Assembly: GCA_022560215.1 (NCBI GenBank)
Contig: JADFTO010000120.1
Span: forward strand, 1-8,340
Direction of reading: 5' to 3'
Length of the DNA: 8,340 nt
Source of the DNA: Pseudomonadota bacterium
Lineage (GTDB): Bacteria > Pseudomonadota > Alphaproteobacteria > Rhodospirillales > 2-02-FULL-58-16
Part shown: positions 5,613-8,340 of the stretch, piece by piece
How the letters are laid out: each line of letters opens with the position of its first letter
How positions within the stretch are numbered: position 1 is the first letter of the stretch
Program-made: the position numbers and the translations under genes
The notes under the pieces: model-generated
Told to the model about the DNA's origin: nothing
Database searches by the model: none
What the model saw: the letters and a program-made list of their open reading frames with translations, nothing else

Positions 5613-7488
5613 CGGCGAGGTCCTCCATGCCCCCGGACGGGGGCCGCATGGAGAGCGGGCTCTCGACCAGCACGCGCACGGCCAGTTCCAGCATGAGCAG
5701 GGTGTAGAGCCGGAAACCGTGGCGATGGGGATCGCCGAGCAGGCGGTCGATGCCCTCGGCCGTCCACCAGCCCCGGTCCAGGGCCCGGCGGCCGCAGAGC
5801 AGGCGCCGCGCCATGGGCCCGAGCCCGGCCTCCATCCACGCCGGCACGGGCGAGGCGAATCCCCGCTTGGGCGCCTCGATCACGTCGGCCGGCAACAGGC
5901 GGGCGGCCATGGCGCGTTCCAGTCCCTTTTGCCGGCCCCCCGGGGTGCGGATCTCCGGCGGCACCGCCAGGGCGGCCTCCACCAGGGGATGATCGAGGAA
6001 CGGCACCCTGCCTTCGACGCCGGCCGCCATGGTGGTGCGGTCGAGCAGGTGGAGAAGGTTGTCGGGAAGATAGGTAAGGAGGTCGGCGTAAAGGGCCGCC
6101 GATTGCGGGTGTCCCTCGAATTCGGCGAAGTACCCGGCCTGCGCCGCCGGCGGCGGGGCCTGGCGGTTGCCGATGAGGTCGCGCATGGGTTTGGGGAAGC
6201 AGGTCGAGTGGTCGTGAAGGTAACCGCCGCTCATGAACTTTTCGGACCTGGCCAGTTGCCAGGCGCGCATGGGCGAGAAGGCGCCGGCCAGGGGCTCGGC
6301 GAAGGTCCGGCGGAACCACTGGGGCAGGGCCAGATAGAGCCGCTCCACGGGGAGTTGGAAATAACGGCCGTAGCCGGCGAACAGCTCATCCCCGCCGGTC
6401 CCGTTCAGGACCACCTTCAGGCGGCTGCCGAGGGCCTCCTCGATCAGGACGTTGGGCAGCAGGGCGGCGTCGGCCAAGGGTTCCTCGCTCAGCCAGGCGA
6501 GGCGGGGCAGGTGGTCGCCGACGCCGAAAGCGGGCAGGTCGAGGACCTGGTGGCGGGTGCCGTAGCGTTCGGCGACGGCGGCGGCGAGGGGAGCTTCGTC
6601 GACGTTAGAGCCTTCGAAACGAACGGTGAAGGTCTGGATCGGGCGGTCGCTGAGCCCGGCCGCGAGGGCGACGATGAGGCCGGAATCGATGCCCCCGGAG
6701 AGGAGCGCCCCCACCGGCACGTCGCTGCGCAAGTGCAGGCGTAGGCTGTCGCGCAGGAGTTCGATGAGATATTCCGAAAGCTCCTCTTCTTCGCCCGGAA
6801 GGTCGTCTGCGGGCCTCGGCCGCCAGTAGCGGGTGAGAGCCGGCTCCCCGTCCCCGGCGACGCTCAGCATGCATCCCGGCGGCAGCTTGTTCACGCCCTT
6901 GAACAGGGTCTCCGGCGCGGGCACGTAGCCGTGGGCGAGATAGGAGGAGACGGCAGCCTCGTCGACGGCGGGATGGATGAGTCCCGAGGCGAAAAGGGCC
7001 TTGATTTCGGATGCGAAAAGGATGCCTCCCCCTCTGACCTTTGTCCAGTAAAGGGGCTTGATGCCCAGCCGGTCGCGGACCAGGGTCAGGCGATGGGGGT
7101 CCCTTTCGTAGAGGGCGAGGGCGAACATGCCCCTCAAGCGCTGCACGAAGCCGGGGCCATGGGTGCGGACCAGGGGCAGGACCGACTCCATGTCTCCCCG
7201 GGTCTGGAAGGGATAGTCGGGGAACTCCCGGCGCAGCTCCAGATAGTTGTAGATTTCCCCGTTGCCCATGAGGACCCGCTCGCCGTCGCCTTCCACGATA
7301 GGCTGGTCGCCGGTTTCCAGGTCGATGATGGCCAGGCGCCTGAATCCCGCCTGGTAGCGGCGATCGGGGCTGACATAGGAGCCCGCGCCGTCCGGGCCCC
7401 GATGGTCCATGATCGCGGTCATGGAGTCCAGGTCCGCCTCCACGGGCGGCGCGTTCCGGGGCAGGAACAGGCCGGCGATCCCGCACAT
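5602..7488 (-). CDS. asnB: Glutamine-hydrolysing asparagine synthetase-like amidotransferase
   Basis: This 628-residue protein opens MCGIAG, with C2 the class II glutaminase nucleophile after Met removal. It continues MDHRGPDGAG (27-36), FRRLAIIDLETGDQP (49-63), GNGEIYNY (75-82) and GDMES (98-102, the Asp-x-Glu glutamine-binding site). The synthetase half has the PP-loop LLSGGIDSG at 262-270, GTGGDELFAGYGRY (363-376), the LDRTTMAAGVEGRVPFLDH block (482-500) and KRGF (541-544). All main ATP, glutamine and acyl-adenylate features are present and the length fits the family. It can turn an acid into its amide using glutamine and ATP. In polysaccharide loci, relatives of this size are thought to amidate uronic-acid carboxyls or other cluster products rather than supply free asparagine; that applies here by context only. 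ATG 7488 is 1 nt past the heparinase stop with GGAGG nine bases upstream. Confidence 0.95.
   Translation of the reverse strand: MCGIAGLFLPRNAPPVEADLDSMTAIMDHRGPDGAGSYVSPDRRYQAGFRRLAIIDLETGDQPIVEGDGERVLMGNGEIYNYLELRREFPDYPFQTRGDMESVLPLVRTHGPGFVQRLRGMFALALYERDPHRLTLVRDRLGIKPLYWTKVRGGGILFASEIKALFASGLIHPAVDEAAVSSYLAHGYVPAPETLFKGVNKLPPGCMLSVAGDGEPALTRYWRPRPADDLPGEEEELSEYLIELLRDSLRLHLRSDVPVGALLSGGIDSGLIVALAAGLSDRPIQTFTVRFEGSNVDEAPLAAAVAERYGTRHQVLDLPAFGVGDHLPRLAWLSEEPLADAALLPNVLIEEALGSRLKVVLNGTGGDELFAGYGRYFQLPVERLYLALPQWFRRTFAEPLAGAFSPMRAWQLARSEKFMSGGYLHDHSTCFPKPMRDLIGNRQAPPPAAQAGYFAEFEGHPQSAALYADLLTYLPDNLLHLLDRTTMAAGVEGRVPFLDHPLVEAALAVPPEIRTPGGRQKGLERAMAARLLPADVIEAPKRGFASPVPAWMEAGLGPMARRLLCGRRALDRGWWTAEGIDRLLGDPHRHGFRLYTLLMLELAVRVLVESPLSMRPPSGGMEDLADAA
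5622..5626 (-). promoter_or_regulatory. Ribosome binding site for the GT2 gene starting at 5612
   Basis: A perfect GGAGG lies nine bases upstream of ATG 5612 and inside the 3' end of the asparagine synthetase coding sequence. It supports this start and translation within the 11-nt overlap. Confidence 0.7.
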
Positions 7489-7489
7489 G

Positions 7490-8340
7490 CTATACGGCCT
7501 CCACGGTGAGGGTGCCCTCCCAGGGCAAATCGGCGGTGACCGTGATCTCGATGGCCGTGGCCGGCGTTCCTTGTCCGTAGGCCCGCCAATGGGTCAGGGG
7601 GCGCAAGGAGCACTCGCCATCGAAACGAACCCGCCAGGCCGCGCCTTCCCTTTGGATCGTGACCGCGCCCTCGTCGAGGTCGGCGGCATGGGGGGTGACC
7701 AGGACGCGGGTGATCGCGCGCACGCCGGTCCGGCCTTCCACCCGATCCGCGATGGTGAAGTCCCGGCCGGAAAAACGCCAGCGCCGGGTCACGGCCCCGA
7801 CGTGCCCGAGGCGGCCGTATCCGTGATGCGTGAGCCCGATCCCGTCCTCGAACCGGGTTACCTCGGGCGGCGGGCCGCCGAAACGCCGGCGGAACTCCTC
7901 ATCGTAGTAGGGCTTGTTGGCGGGATAGGGGTCCAGGCCGTCGACGAGCAGGGTGTTATGGACGGCGCCGGAACGGTAGAGCGCCGCCTCCCCGGTCTCT
8001 CCATAGGCGCCGCGGCCCGGATCCACGAACAGCGGTTCGTTCCGGTAGTGTAATTCGAATCCGCCGCAGTCCTGGTGGCCGTGTCCGGGCATGGGGGACC
8101 ACCCCCGGGGGGCGGCATGCCAGAGCCCGTGCCAGGGCCCGAAGCGGGCGCTCCACCAGCCGGCTTCGCCCAGCCCGGCCTCGTCCGCCTCGGGCCATGC
8201 GTCCCCGAGGCCCTCCAGGGCGTCCCGGTCCCGTTCAGGCAAAAGGCCGGTCCAGCCGCGCTCCGTGTCGCCCGTCAGTCCCTCCAGGAAAGGGGGCGGA
8301 CAGTCGGGCGAAATTACCCCGACCAGGGGCATGCCGCCCG
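7490..8340 (-). CDS. Heparinase II/III-like protein, C-terminal part (N-terminus outside the window)
   Basis: The frame is open through the right edge, so at least 283 residues are visible and the usual alpha/alpha-toroid N-terminal domain lies outside. A methionine at 8332 begins the numbering used here but is probably internal. The hallmark heparinase II/III-like motif is at about 81-103: MPGHGHQDCGGFELHY, then LFVDPG. RSGAVHNTLLVDG (120-132) supplies the HNT motif. A beta-rich remainder (150-280, with RRWRFSGRDFTIADRV at 173-188) forms the C-terminal sandwich. Relatives are polysaccharide lyases that cleave uronic-acid-containing chains by beta-elimination, and are common in exopolysaccharide clusters where they may trim or turn over the polymer. 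It ends in TAG 1 nt before the asparagine synthetase start. Family call is good; whether it is a lyase, and where it acts, cannot be judged without the N-terminus. Confidence 0.88.
   Translation of the reverse strand, partial: GGMPLVGVISPDCPPPFLEGLTGDTERGWTGLLPERDRDALEGLGDAWPEADEAGLGEAGWWSARFGPWHGLWHAAPRGWSPMPGHGHQDCGGFELHYRNEPLFVDPGRGAYGETGEAALYRSGAVHNTLLVDGLDPYPANKPYYDEEFRRRFGGPPPEVTRFEDGIGLTHHGYGRLGHVGAVTRRWRFSGRDFTIADRVEGRTGVRAITRVLVTPHAADLDEGAVTIQREGAAWRVRFDGECSLRPLTHWRAYGQGTPATAIEITVTADLPWEGTLTVEAV
7498..7502 (-). promoter_or_regulatory. Ribosome binding site for the asparagine synthetase gene
   Basis: A perfect GGAGG sits nine bases upstream of ATG 7488, within the last codons of the heparinase-like gene. 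It supports the MCGIAG start, which is also required by the N-terminal Cys mechanism. Confidence 0.7.

Noticed and set aside
4647..5696. 349-residue plus-strand open frame opposite the GT2 gene
   Set aside because: Antisense shadow of a gene with clear GT2 motifs; its composition is low-complexity and no domain is visible.
5578..6744. 388-residue plus-strand open frame opposite the asparagine synthetase gene
   Set aside because: It lies wholly opposite strong minus-strand genes, is Gly/Ala/Glu/Val-rich as expected for an antisense shadow in GC-rich DNA, and has no recognisable motif.
1..8340. CRISPR array, insertion sequence, integrase or phage genes, toxin-antitoxin pair
   Set aside because: No regularly spaced direct repeats, no transposase or integrase motifs and no matching small gene pairs were found on either strand.

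Overview
The window is GC-rich DNA with strong G/C preference at third codon positions. It looks like a chromosomal surface- or exopolysaccharide locus of a proteobacterium. An alphaproteobacterium is my best guess, from codon use and from the short palindromic intergenic repeat, but no taxonomic marker gene is present.

The right-hand four fifths (about 8340 down to 1666) is one minus-strand gene train with almost no spacing. In transcription order it encodes the C-terminal part of a heparinase II/III-like protein (cut by the window edge), a 628-residue AsnB-type glutamine amidotransferase/asparagine synthetase, a family 2 glycosyltransferase, a membrane-anchored SGNH/GDSL-like protein, a polysaccharide deacetylase, and a protein that reads as two GNAT-like halves. 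Junctions are 1 nt, an 11-nt overlap, 7 nt, and two GTGA overlaps of 4 nt, so a single translationally coupled operon is likely. Its promoter lies beyond the right edge.

The 240-nt gap at 1426-1665 separates this train from a further minus-strand gene, a polyprenyl-phosphate-type family 2 glycosyltransferase with C-terminal membrane segments. The gap holds G/C hairpins just after the GNAT stop, a roughly 100-bp element with a hairpin at each end, and an inverted repeat immediately upstream of the glycosyltransferase start.

The left 440 bases are coding-like on the plus strand. They hold the end of one frame and a 98-residue reading frame joined to it by ATGA. The latter may instead be the C-terminus of a frameshifted larger protein. 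Its stop codon and that of the minus-strand glycosyltransferase share the same four bases, CTAG.

Taken together, the genes look like a glycan assembly and decoration set: glycosyltransferases build the sugar chain, while amidotransferase, deacetylase, GNAT and SGNH proteins could change substituents (amide, N- or O-acyl), and the heparinase-like protein could cleave a uronate-containing polymer. Sugar identities, polymerase, flippase and export genes are not visible here. No tRNA, rRNA, CRISPR array, transposase or phage gene was seen.
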